Shown here: in pieces, positions 24,965 through 33,405 of the stretch
How the letters are laid out: each line of letters starts with the position of its first letter
Position numbering within the stretch: position 1 is the first letter of the stretch
Notes under the pieces: model-generated
Told to the model about the DNA's origin: nothing
The model's database searches: none
What the model saw: only the letters and a program-made list of their open reading frames with translations
Made by a program: the position numbers and the translations under genes
Assembly: GCF_021044795.1 (NCBI RefSeq)
Contig: NZ_JAJNOP010000008.1
Length of the DNA: 64,000 bases
Origin: Acidaminococcus hominis
GTDB lineage: Bacteria > Bacillota > Negativicutes > Acidaminococcales > Acidaminococcaceae
Direction: 5' to 3' (one strand)

Positions 24965-25022
24965 TAACGCAAGTAAACAGAACTGAGAGAGACAGTTCGG
25001 TGAGAAAGAGGAGAGGGAGACA

Positions 25023-25739
25023 ATGCTGAATCAAAAGTTTGATATCCAACTGTATCATGAATGTTATGGGGAACATGACCATGCGTATCCGCAAATTCTG
25101 GTGCCCCTGGAACGTACCATGGACATTCAGATTGGTGATGTGGAGTACAAGGTAACGCCCCAGGAACTGTGCCTGATTCCGGCGGAAACCGATCACCAAT
25201 GCAGCTACAGCGGCAAACTTCTGGTAATCAACCTGACGGAAATCAGCACCGAGGACCGGGACGCAGAGCTGCTGTCCTATCCGGTGGTTGTCTCCATGTG
25301 CGGCCAGATTACGGAACTGGTGGACCTGATCCAAAAGGAACTGAAACAGAATCCTAACAGCCAGTCCGTACGCTACCTGTACAGCTTCCTGTACAGCAAA
25401 CTGCTGGAAAACTGCGCTGCTCCGTCCATTCGCTATCTCACCGAGCATTATGACCTGCCCATTACCGTCAACCAGTTGGCGGAAATGGAAAACTACAACG
25501 TCACCTACTACAACGACTGGTTCAAACAGCAAACCGGTTGTTCCCCCAGCCTGTATCTGCGGAAAATGCGGATTGACCGAGCCAAGGAATTGTTGTTAGA
25601 ATCCAACCATACCATGATGGAGATTGCCGTTATGGTGGGCTACAGCAGCAACTCCACCTTTACCCGGGCCTTCCACAGCATTACGGGGAAACCGCCCAAA
25701 GTGTTCCGGGAAGAACATGGCATTAAAGATATTGGCTGA
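25023..25739 (+). CDS. AraC-family transcriptional regulator
   Basis: A 238-residue regulator. The N-terminal half is a cupin-like ligand domain (YPQILVPLERTMDIQIGD, then LCLIPAETDHQCSY). The C-terminal hundred residues carry two HTH motifs, TVNQLAEMENYNVTYYNDWF and MEIAVMVGYSSNSTFTRAFH, ending in the family-typical GKPPKVFREE. It lies 58 bases after BCCT gene 1 and 55 before the TIM-barrel gene, so it is part of that operon. It may add substrate sensing to the sigma-54 control. Confidence 0.92.
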   Translation: MLNQKFDIQLYHECYGEHDHAYPQILVPLERTMDIQIGDVEYKVTPQELCLIPAETDHQCSYSGKLLVINLTEISTEDRDAELLSYPVVVSMCGQITELVDLIQKELKQNPNSQSVRYLYSFLYSKLLENCAAPSIRYLTEHYDLPITVNQLAEMENYNVTYYNDWFKQQTGCSPSLYLRKMRIDRAKELLLESNHTMMEIAVMVGYSSNSTFTRAFHSITGKPPKVFREEHGIKDIG

Positions 25740-25794
25740 TGCGAAAGGCTTTTATTTGTTTTTCAAATTTCAATAATGATAGGAGAGAAATCAC

Positions 25795-26739
25795 ATGAGC
25801 AAAATCACGGGAAAGAACGCCAAGAGACAATTTAAACTGGGGATGCACAGCTACACCCTGCATTTGAGCGGCTACGGCGAAAGCTGGGGCTTCCAAAGCG
25901 AAGGCAAGCATTACGCTTTTGAAAAGGCCGGCACCCTGGAAGATTTGATGGACCTGGCTGTAAAAGAAGGCATCCAGGTACTGCATATTACCCTGGTAGA
26001 CCTGAACAACGATACCACGCCGGAACATCTGGCCAAGGTGAAAAAGGAAGCTGAAGAACACGGCGTAGAACTGGAACTGAACATTTCCTTCAACGCTCCT
26101 TCCGATCCCCGGGTTAATGCTACCATCGAAGACGCTCTGGAAATCGGCCATGCTATTGGGGCCAAACTGGTGAAATTCAGCACCGACGTGGAACATCCCC
26201 ATCCCATTTCCCACGCTTCCATGTGCCCGGAAGCCATGGAACAAATGGCCAAGATTGTCCTGGATTTCAAGAAGAACATTCCTACTATTGAAAAATACGG
26301 CATGAAGATTGCCATCGAAAACCACTGCGACCTGTTCTCCGACGAAGTGATCTGGATGGTAAAACAATTGAACCATCCTCTGATTGGTGCCTGCTGCGAT
26401 ACCATAAACTCCCTGATGCTGGCCGAAGGCATTGAAGAATGCGTACGGAAAATGGCTCCCTATGCCTACTGCGTACACTTCTGCGACAACCGGGTATTTG
26501 CCGATCCTGACGGCACCCATTCCCTGGGCTGCGCCATTGGCGACGGGGATGTGGATGTAATCGAAGTCATGAAGATCCTGCGCGCTGAAGCTCCGGAAGA
26601 ACTGGATACCATCGACCTGGAAATCGAACTGCCCCTGAGCGGTTACACCCTGGAAGACGGCCGGAAAGAAGAAATTGCCGCTATGCGCAAGAGCATCAAA
26701 TACATGCACGAAGTTCTGGATATCGGAACCAACCGCTAA
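25795..26739 (+). CDS. Sugar phosphate isomerase/epimerase-like TIM-barrel protein
   Basis: A 314-residue protein of the xylose-isomerase-like/AP-endonuclease-2 superfamily. Metal-ligand-like residues sit at the usual strand ends: KIAIENHCD (Glu, His), LIGACCDTINS (Asp), AYCVHFCDN (His) and TIDLEIELPL (Glu). Relatives isomerise or epimerise keto sugars or act as dehydratases or hydrolases on polyols. The substrate is unknown. It is the last gene of the BCCT1 operon, so it may process the imported compound or a product of it. Confidence 0.82.
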   Translation: MSKITGKNAKRQFKLGMHSYTLHLSGYGESWGFQSEGKHYAFEKAGTLEDLMDLAVKEGIQVLHITLVDLNNDTTPEHLAKVKKEAEEHGVELELNISFNAPSDPRVNATIEDALEIGHAIGAKLVKFSTDVEHPHPISHASMCPEAMEQMAKIVLDFKKNIPTIEKYGMKIAIENHCDLFSDEVIWMVKQLNHPLIGACCDTINSLMLAEGIEECVRKMAPYAYCVHFCDNRVFADPDGTHSLGCAIGDGDVDVIEVMKILRAEAPEELDTIDLEIELPLSGYTLEDGRKEEIAAMRKSIKYMHEVLDIGTNR

Positions 26740-26743
26740 GAGG

Positions 26744-26773
26744 AAAGCCTGTCGCTTCGGCGGCAGGCTTTTT
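26744..26773 (+). terminator. Terminator after the TIM-barrel gene
   Basis: AAAGCCTGTCGC-TTCG-GCGGCAGGCTTTTT, a strong tetraloop hairpin (one G-U) with a T-run. Confidence 0.9.
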
Positions 26774-26812
26774 GTCCCTAAGGCGGAAACCTTTTGATGG
26801 GAGGAAAATGTC

Positions 26813-28570
26813 ATGAAATGGTCGGAGGCACTTACAGCCCTGTCCCAATGCGGTCTGGGGGCGCTGATCCTGGATCTGGACGGACAGGTACGCAAAATCA
26901 ATGCCCGGGGGGATGAGCTGCTCCATGGGGACGGCAAACTGGAGGGGGCGCCCCTGCCCGCCTGCGCCGTGCCCCTGCTCCAGCCGGTGGAGGAGCGGGT
27001 GTACGGGAACCCGGCGTTTGGGGAGTACATTGCCCGCTGCCCCACGCCCACCCTGGAGGATCTGCCGGAAGGGTACCGGTTCCTGGTCTTCCAGAAGACC
27101 GATTATGAGGCCTGTCACGATATGCTCCTCAGCGCCCTGAACCAGATCAAGGAATCCGTCATCATCTGCGACCAGGATTCCCGGATCTACTTCCTCAATG
27201 ACGCCGCAGTCCGCATGGACGGCCTTACCAACTATGGGGTGGTAGGGGAGAAACTGCCCAATGTGTACAAGAGCCAGGACGACAAGGGTCTCTTGGTTCC
27301 CTGGGTCATTGAGCACAAGCAGCCCCTCCGGGATGTGCGCCAGCACTATACCACCTGTCGGGGCCGGGCCGTGGACATTATGGCCAGCTGCTATCCCATT
27401 GTCCAGAACGGCCAGGTGCTGGGCGGGTGCAGCGTGATGGAGGACTGGAGCACCGTGGATGAGCTCCACAAGAAAATCATCGACCTTCAGGAAAAGCTGC
27501 TGCACGTGACCAAAGAAGGCGGCAAAAAGGCCCATAAAAACGTGCTGAAGGCCAAATACCATTTCGAGGACATTATCTTTGCCAGCGACGCCATGGCCGC
27601 CCTGATGCAGCGTTGCCGCCACGTGGCCAAATCTTCTTCCTCCATCCTGATCTATGGGGAGACAGGTACCGGGAAGGAACTGGTGGCCCAAAGCATCCAC
27701 AACGCCAGCAGCCGGGCGGACGGGCCCTTTTTGGCCATCAACTGTGCGGCCATTCCGGAGAACCTGCTGGAAGGGATCCTCTTTGGCACGGAAAAGGGGG
27801 CCTATACCGGGGCCGAGCAGCGGCCGGGCCTGTTTGAGCAGGCGGACGGAGGGACCCTGCTTTTGGACGAAATCAACTCCATGAACATCAACCTCCAGCC
27901 CAAGCTGCTGCGGGTGCTTCAGGAAGGCACCGTGCGCCGGGTAGGGGGCATGACGGAGCATCCGGTGGACGTCCGGGTGCTGTCCAACATGAACATTACT
28001 CCCCAGCAGGCCCTGGAGGAGCACAAGCTGCGCCGGGACCTGTTCTACCGGTTGGGGGTGGTGGACCTTCGGGTGCCGCCCCTGCGGGAGCGCATGGAGG
28101 ACGTACCTCTTTTGGCTAAGCATTTTATTATGCTCTACAACCAGAAGCTGAACAAAAACGTCCGGAACGTGGATGCCCAGGTGCTGGAGCTGTTCCAGAG
28201 CTACAACTGGCCCGGCAATGTCCGGGAGCTGCAGCACGCCATCGAGTTTGCCATGAACGTGCTGCCGGATGACCGGAACATGATTACCCTGGACTACATT
28301 CCGGAGAATATTGTCCAGGTCCAGCAGGAGGAGAAGGACGCCTTCTATCCTGTTCAGCCGGGGCTGATCGCCCCCTACGACAAGCCCAAGCGGGATAAGT
28401 ATGCCAAAAAGCGGACCCTGCGGGAAGTGGAGCGGGCAGCGGTCTGCCAGGCCCTGCGCCACCACCAGGGGAATATTTCGGCGGCAGCCCGGCAGCTGGG
28501 CATGAGTCGGCAGAACCTTCAGTACCGGATCAAACGGGATGGCATCGATTTGAATGAGTTCCTGAGTTGA
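26813..28570 (+). CDS. Sigma-54-dependent activator (PAS - AAA+ - Fis-type HTH)
   Basis: A 585-residue enhancer-binding protein. The N-terminal 100 residues have LILDLDGQVRKINARGDELL, a degenerate PAS-like fold. A clear PAS domain follows at about 105-215 (QIKESVIICDQDSRIYFLND). The AAA+ domain has Walker A GETGTGKE, the sigma-54 contact loop GAYTGA (a GAFTGA variant) and Walker B LLLDEIN. The C-terminus is a Fis-type helix-turn-helix (HHQGNISAAARQLGMSRQNL). The start follows GGGAGGAAAATGTC. It is the likely activator of the four sigma-54 promoters in this region. The PAS domains suggest a small-molecule signal. Confidence 0.95.
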   Translation: MKWSEALTALSQCGLGALILDLDGQVRKINARGDELLHGDGKLEGAPLPACAVPLLQPVEERVYGNPAFGEYIARCPTPTLEDLPEGYRFLVFQKTDYEACHDMLLSALNQIKESVIICDQDSRIYFLNDAAVRMDGLTNYGVVGEKLPNVYKSQDDKGLLVPWVIEHKQPLRDVRQHYTTCRGRAVDIMASCYPIVQNGQVLGGCSVMEDWSTVDELHKKIIDLQEKLLHVTKEGGKKAHKNVLKAKYHFEDIIFASDAMAALMQRCRHVAKSSSSILIYGETGTGKELVAQSIHNASSRADGPFLAINCAAIPENLLEGILFGTEKGAYTGAEQRPGLFEQADGGTLLLDEINSMNINLQPKLLRVLQEGTVRRVGGMTEHPVDVRVLSNMNITPQQALEEHKLRRDLFYRLGVVDLRVPPLRERMEDVPLLAKHFIMLYNQKLNKNVRNVDAQVLELFQSYNWPGNVRELQHAIEFAMNVLPDDRNMITLDYIPENIVQVQQEEKDAFYPVQPGLIAPYDKPKRDKYAKKRTLREVERAAVCQALRHHQGNISAAARQLGMSRQNLQYRIKRDGIDLNEFLS

Positions 28571-28604
28571 TGCAAAAAGTATTTTAAAAATGGAAAACTG
28601 ATTG

Positions 28605-28649
28605 AAAAAATGGTCTGCAAACCGGAAATGGATTTGCAGGCCATTTTTT
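28605..28649 (+). terminator. Terminator after activator gene 1
   Basis: AAAAAATGGTCTGCAAA pairs with TTTGCAGGCCATTTTTT. The CTGCAAA/TTTGCAG part also resembles the proposed activator site, so it could double as an autoregulatory site for the next gene. Confidence 0.75.
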
Positions 28650-28771
28650 CTAGGGACATGGGGTATGTTTTTTCAGCCTTTTTTGTAAGAAAAATTTACA
28701 TAGGAACTTCCGCTTTTTGGCTAAACTATGTTAAAATTATCAGACAGCCATATGTATCGGAGGAATTTTCC

Positions 28772-30530
28772 ATGAAAAGCACAGAAGCACTTACCTTATT
28801 GTCCCAGTGCAATCTGGGCGCATTGGTCCTGAACCCGGACGGCAGGGTACTGGACATCAATGCCAGAGGGGACCAGCTGCTCCACGGGGAAGGAAAACTA
28901 AAGGGCGCGCCCCTGCCTGCCTACTGTATGCCCCTGCTCCAATCCGGGACGGAGCGGGTGTACAGCAATCCTGCTTTTGGAGAATACGTAATGCCCTGTC
29001 CGGCTCCCGAGGTGGAGGGGCTGCCGGAGGGCTGCCGCCTGGTGGTGTTTCAAAAAGCGGACTACGAAGCCTGCCACGATATGCTGCTCAGTACCCTGAA
29101 CCAGATCAATGAGTCCGTGATTGTCTGCGACAAGGAGTCCCGAATCTATTTCCTGAACGATGCGGCGGTGCGCATGGACGGGCTCACCAATTACGGAGTG
29201 GTGGGGGAAAAGCTGGACAAGGTGTACCAAAGCCAGGACGGCGACGGTCTGCGGGTGCCCTGGGTTATTGAGCATCGGGAAGCCGTTCGGGACTTCCGGC
29301 AGCATTACACCACCTTTCGGGGAAAAAGCGTGGACATTATGGCCAGCTGCTACCCCATTGTGCAAAACGGCCAGATCCTGGGGGGCTGCAGTGTCATGCA
29401 GGACTGGAGCGCCGTGGACCAGCTCCACAAGAAGGTCATCGACCTCCAGGAAAAGCTGCTGCACCTGACCAAGGACGGGGGCCGGCATTCCCACAAGAAC
29501 GTACTGAAAGCCAAGTACCATTTTGATGATATTGTCTTTGCCAGTGATGCCATGGCAGCCCTGATTCACCGCTGCCGTCACGTGGCCCAGTCCTCCTCCT
29601 CGGTGCTGATCTACGGGGAAACGGGCACCGGCAAGGAACTGATTGCCCAGAGCATACACAACGCCAGCAAGCGCAGCAATGGGCCTTTTTTGGCCATCAA
29701 CTGCGCGGCCATACCGGAGAACCTGCTGGAAGGGATCCTCTTTGGCACGGAAAAGGGTGCCTATACCGGCGCCGAGCAGCGGCCGGGACTGTTTGAGCAG
29801 GCGGACGGAGGAACCTTGCTCTTGGACGAAATCAACTCCATGAACCTGAACCTGCAGCCCAAGCTGCTGCGGGTGCTTCAGGAAGGTACGGTGCGCCGGG
29901 TAGGGGGGCATGACGGAGCGGCCGGTGAATGTCCGGGTACTGTCCAATATGAACATCACGCCCCAGCAGGCCCTCCAGGAACACAAGCTTCGCCGGGACC
30001 TGTTCTATCGGCTGGGGGTGGTGGACCTGAGAATCCCGCCCCTAAGGGAACGGCTGGAGGATATTCCCCTTTTGGCCAAGCATTTTATTATGCACTACAA
30101 CCAGAAGCTGAACAAAAGCGTCCGCACTATAGATAATCAGGTGCTGGAGCTGTTCCAGGGCTACAATTGGCCCGGCAATGTCCGGGAGCTGCAGCACGCC
30201 ATCGAGTATGCCATGAACGTGCTTCCCGATGACCGGAACCTGATTACCCTGGAGTACATCCCGGAAAACATCAGCCAGCTGCAAAAAGAGGAAGCAGAGG
30301 GCTTCTATCCTGTGGCCCCCAGTTTTGCACCGGGGCTGGAGCCGGCCAAACCCACCCGGCAGACCCGGAAGCGGACCCTCCGGGAAGTGGAGCGGGCTGC
30401 CGTCTGCCAGGCCCTCCGGGCCCAGCACGGCAATATTTCGGCGGCTGCCCGGCAGCTGGGTATGAGCCGGCAGAATCTCCAGTACCGGATCAAACGGGAC
30501 AGCATTGATTTGAACGAATTTTTAGGCTAA
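28772..30530 (+). pseudogene. Second sigma-54-dependent activator, broken by a +1 frameshift
   Basis: A paralogue of 26813-28570 with the same domains: PAS-like region, PAS, Walker A GETGTGKE, GAYTGA, LLLDEIN and a C-terminal Fis-type helix-turn-helix. The frame is intact from ATG 28772 to RRVGG, where a G6 run (29903-29908) replaces the G5 run of the intact paralogue (27944-27948). The frame resumes at ATG 29910 (MTERPVNVRV). Removing one G restores exactly 585 residues, the length of the first activator. As written, the protein stops after about 455 residues and loses the end of the AAA+ domain and the DNA-binding part. A sequencing error in the G-run is a real alternative. Confidence 0.85.
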
Positions 30531-30545
30531 CTGCATACCATGCCC

Positions 30546-30575
30546 GCGGGACAGGGAAACCTGCCCCGCTTTTTT
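30546..30575 (+). terminator. Terminator after activator gene 2
   Basis: GCGGG and CAGG pair with CCTG and CCCGC around GAAA (one bulge), followed by T6. Confidence 0.8.
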
Positions 30576-30673
30576 GTGAAGGGTGCAGCTGCCTGTGAAA
30601 CGCTTTTTGCAGGGTAAAAAAAGGAAAAATAATTTGCGCCTAAAAAGCAGACGTATTGACCCTGCAAAATAAC

Positions 30674-30784
30674 GCAAAAATTTGCATAGGAATTGCTTTT
30701 GCTATAAAAAATGGCGTAAAACCTGGAGAAAAACGACAGGAAAAAATCTTGAAATATAGCAAAATTATTTGCAGCTATGCAAAT
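30674..30784. promoter_or_regulatory. Upstream activator sites for BCCT gene 2
   Basis: GCAAA-AA-TTTGC is at 30674-30685 and ATTTGC-N6-GCAAAT at 30767-30784. Both lie 180-290 bases upstream of the next sigma-54 promoter. The surrounding 30576-30960 is AT-rich, without a gene. Confidence 0.6.
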
Positions 30785-30960
30785 ATAATGCCTATAATTT
30801 GGCACGCAAAAAGAAAATCAGCAGGTGCAAAAACCTCATTTTTTTATTTGCACTTAGTGTAAAAATAAAAAGTACAGAAACTGGAAAAATGGCTTGAAAC
30901 GGCGGTTTTGAACCAGTATATCCATTAGTTTTTCTAATGAGTTACAAACTTTTTTCAAAC

Positions 30961-30976
30961 AGGCACGTTTCTTGCA
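30961..30976 (+). promoter_or_regulatory. Sigma-54 promoter of BCCT gene 2
   Basis: AGGCACGTTTCTTGCA, with GG and GC 12 bases apart. Only the first base departs from consensus. About 185 bases of leader follow before the gene, containing no recognised structure. Confidence 0.85.
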
Positions 30977-31176
30977 AGATAGTAAAGCGTAGGAGGACTG
31001 GTTGTCACTGGTCCTGAAAAATCGGAATATTTGCATTAGAGGAAAAACGGACTGAACAGAAAGGAGGAATTTGCCGCGCCGGAGCCGCCCAGGGTATGGA
31101 AGAACGTGCAGGGGCAGCACCGGAGGAAACAGGTTTCCTGTTATTATCTTAGATCGTAAGGAAAGGGGTTTTTGAG

Positions 31177-32811
31177 ATGAGTAAAGAGAGAAAGAAGTAC
31201 GAGCTGCGCCCCATCGTCATGTCTGTGACAGTGGTGCTGTTCGCCCTGATGCTGATAGCCATCGTGGTGGATGCCAAGGGTTTCTACAACGTGCTGAACA
31301 ACCTGGTCATGCATAATGCCATGTGGGACTTTGGCTGGTTCCTGAGTCTGCTGTGCTTTTTCATGGTCATTTTCTGCGTGGTCTGCATGCTGACCCCCAT
31401 TGGTTCCATCCGGCTGGGCGGTCCCAATGCCAAACCCAAGTTCACCTATATGCAATGGTTCGGGATTTCCCTGTGCACCGGCATTGGCGCCGGCGTGGTG
31501 TTCTGGGGCTCGGCTGAACCTTTGATGCTGGCCATGGAACCGCCCAAGTCCCTGGGCCTGATTCCTGGCAGCAACCAAGCCGTGCTGTGGAGCATGGCCC
31601 GCTGCTTCCTCCAATGGGGTTTTACTCCCTATGCCACCTGCGTGGTGACCGGCGTAATTCTTTCCTACGTAATTCTCAACAAGAAAGCCCCTTTCCGTAC
31701 CAGCTCCCTGCTGATCCCTATTTTTGGACCGGAAGTCATTGGCAGCCGGAAAGCCGACTGGTTTGATGCTCTGTCCACCTTCGCCCTGACCGGTGCTGTA
31801 GCCGGCGGCCTGGGGTACGGTGCTATGCAGCTGTCCGCTGCTGTAAAAGCCTTTGCCGGTTATCCGCCTTCCCTGCCGGTATACGTAGCGATTATTTTCT
31901 TCATGTTCCTGTTCTACAACGCCTCTGCGCTAAGCGGTCTGCAAAAAGGCATCACCTGGCTGTCCAACAAGAATGTGCAGTTCTTCTTTATCCTGCTGCT
32001 GTTTGTACTGTTCTTTGGTCCCACCGCCTACATTTGCAACCTGTTTGCCGAATCCCTGGGCGAATACGTATCCAACTTCATTGCTATGAGCCTGAACACC
32101 ATGCCCTATGCGGATTCCGGCATGTGGCCCCAGAATTGGGATATGTACTGGTGGGCTGACTGGATGGCCTATGCACCGCTGCTAGGCCTGTTCATGGTAA
32201 AAGTGGCCTACGGCCGTACCATCCGGGAATTTATCGCCATTGAATGGGTGGCTCCTGCCATGTTCGGGATTGTGTGGTTCGCCGTATTTGGCGGCAACAT
32301 CCTCCACTCCCAGCTGTGGGACGGTGTCAATTTCTATGAACAATACCTGGCCAATGGGGCAGAAGCCATGACCCTGACCAGTTTTGACGTACTGCCCATT
32401 CCCCTGGTTTCCAAGATTTTCATGCTGATCATCATCACCATTTCCGTGGTTACCCAGTGCGAATCCATGACCATTACCCTGGCCAGTATGACCATGAAGG
32501 AAACCACCGTAAACGAAGAAGCTCCTGTTGCACTGAAGCTGTTCTGGGGCATTACCTTCGCCGTGATTGCCGCTGTCTTCATTGTGTTGGGCGGCATTGA
32601 TGGGGTTAAGACCATCAAATCCTTCTGCGGTATCCCCCTGGCCTTCATCTGCGGCTGGCTGACCCTGGGCTTTATCCGCTACATGGCCAAACGCCCCCGG
32701 AATCTGGACGGTTCCTACGTCTACGAAGACGAATGCGTCAACGATCCGGATAACGGGGAACCCATGGCACCCCGCAGCACCAACAAGTGGCTGAACAAAA
32801 TGGGTTGGTAA
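31177..32811 (+). CDS. BCCT-family transporter 2
   Basis: A 544-residue membrane carrier of the BCCT family, only distantly similar to the other two in the window. The signature region reads MQWFGISLCTGIGAGVVFWGSAEPLM, closer to the classical family motif. GGLGYGAMQLSAAV follows in the core. The start at MSKERKKYE lies 7 bases after GAAAGGGG. It is monocistronic, between its own sigma-54 promoter and a terminator. Having two carrier types in one regulon suggests either more than one related substrate or exchange of substrate against product. Confidence 0.92.
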   Translation: MSKERKKYELRPIVMSVTVVLFALMLIAIVVDAKGFYNVLNNLVMHNAMWDFGWFLSLLCFFMVIFCVVCMLTPIGSIRLGGPNAKPKFTYMQWFGISLCTGIGAGVVFWGSAEPLMLAMEPPKSLGLIPGSNQAVLWSMARCFLQWGFTPYATCVVTGVILSYVILNKKAPFRTSSLLIPIFGPEVIGSRKADWFDALSTFALTGAVAGGLGYGAMQLSAAVKAFAGYPPSLPVYVAIIFFMFLFYNASALSGLQKGITWLSNKNVQFFFILLLFVLFFGPTAYICNLFAESLGEYVSNFIAMSLNTMPYADSGMWPQNWDMYWWADWMAYAPLLGLFMVKVAYGRTIREFIAIEWVAPAMFGIVWFAVFGGNILHSQLWDGVNFYEQYLANGAEAMTLTSFDVLPIPLVSKIFMLIIITISVVTQCESMTITLASMTMKETTVNEEAPVALKLFWGITFAVIAAVFIVLGGIDGVKTIKSFCGIPLAFICGWLTLGFIRYMAKRPRNLDGSYVYEDECVNDPDNGEPMAPRSTNKWLNKMGW

Positions 32812-32874
32812 AACCGGCTCAGCCTATTAACCAGTGACATACGCGGTTCATTCCGGCTGCCGCGTTTGTCTATA

Positions 32875-32914
32875 CCCTGGTTTTCAGGACCTCCTGGAGA
32901 CCAGGGATTTTTTT
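32875..32914 (+). terminator. Terminator after BCCT gene 2
   Basis: CCCTGG and CCAGGG enclose an inner CAGGA/TCCTG stem, followed by ATTTTTTT. Confidence 0.85.
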
Positions 32915-33173
32915 GCCTGAATGGCGACGGGAAACCGGCAGCTTTGGCAGCAAAATATAGGGCAGCTGAAAAAATGTATTTAACCTGAAAGAAAAATAAT
33001 TTGCGGCCCTGGGGCAGCTTTCTGGTGCAAAAAAATTCTGGGAAAAACGGGTGGGCAGCCTGAACCTGGGCTGTACTCTAGCTCTGAAAAATAACGAGAA
33101 GATTCAGAAATGACAAAAATCTTTGCAGGGGGAGCAAAAATATGCTTAAAGTTAGGCGTGCAAAATCGTCCTG

Positions 33174-33211
33174 AAAGTGCAAAAGAAATCTTTTGAATTT
33201 TTTTGCACTTT
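33174..33211. promoter_or_regulatory. Upstream activator site for BCCT gene 3
   Basis: AAAGTGCAAAA and TTTTGCACTTT are perfect 11-base arms 16 bases apart, about 105-140 bases upstream of the sigma-54 promoter. A further GCAAAA half-site lies at about 33160. Confidence 0.65.
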
Positions 33212-33315
33212 GCGTAATCCAAAATAAAACAGTTGCCTCTGGACCTTGACCGGTACTGGAGTTTTTCTGTAGCCCCTCGGGAAAGTGAACCGTGCCTACA
33301 GCGCCTTTGGCAAAT

Positions 33316-33331
33316 AGGCACGGTTTTTGCC
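33316..33331 (+). promoter_or_regulatory. Sigma-54 promoter of BCCT gene 3
   Basis: AGGCACGGTTTTTGCC, with GG and GC 12 bases apart. The core is identical to the GRE promoter. Confidence 0.88.
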
Positions 33332-33405
33332 ATATAGAAAATCGTAATGGACTGGCGCCAACCCAGCCTAAAAAATCGGAATAATACAATAAGGAGGAAA
33401 TGAAA

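Noticed and set aside
31096..31152. 18-codon leader peptide upstream of BCCT gene 2
   Set aside because: Only a weak AGGG precedes its ATG and no regulatory codon run or alternative hairpins are visible.
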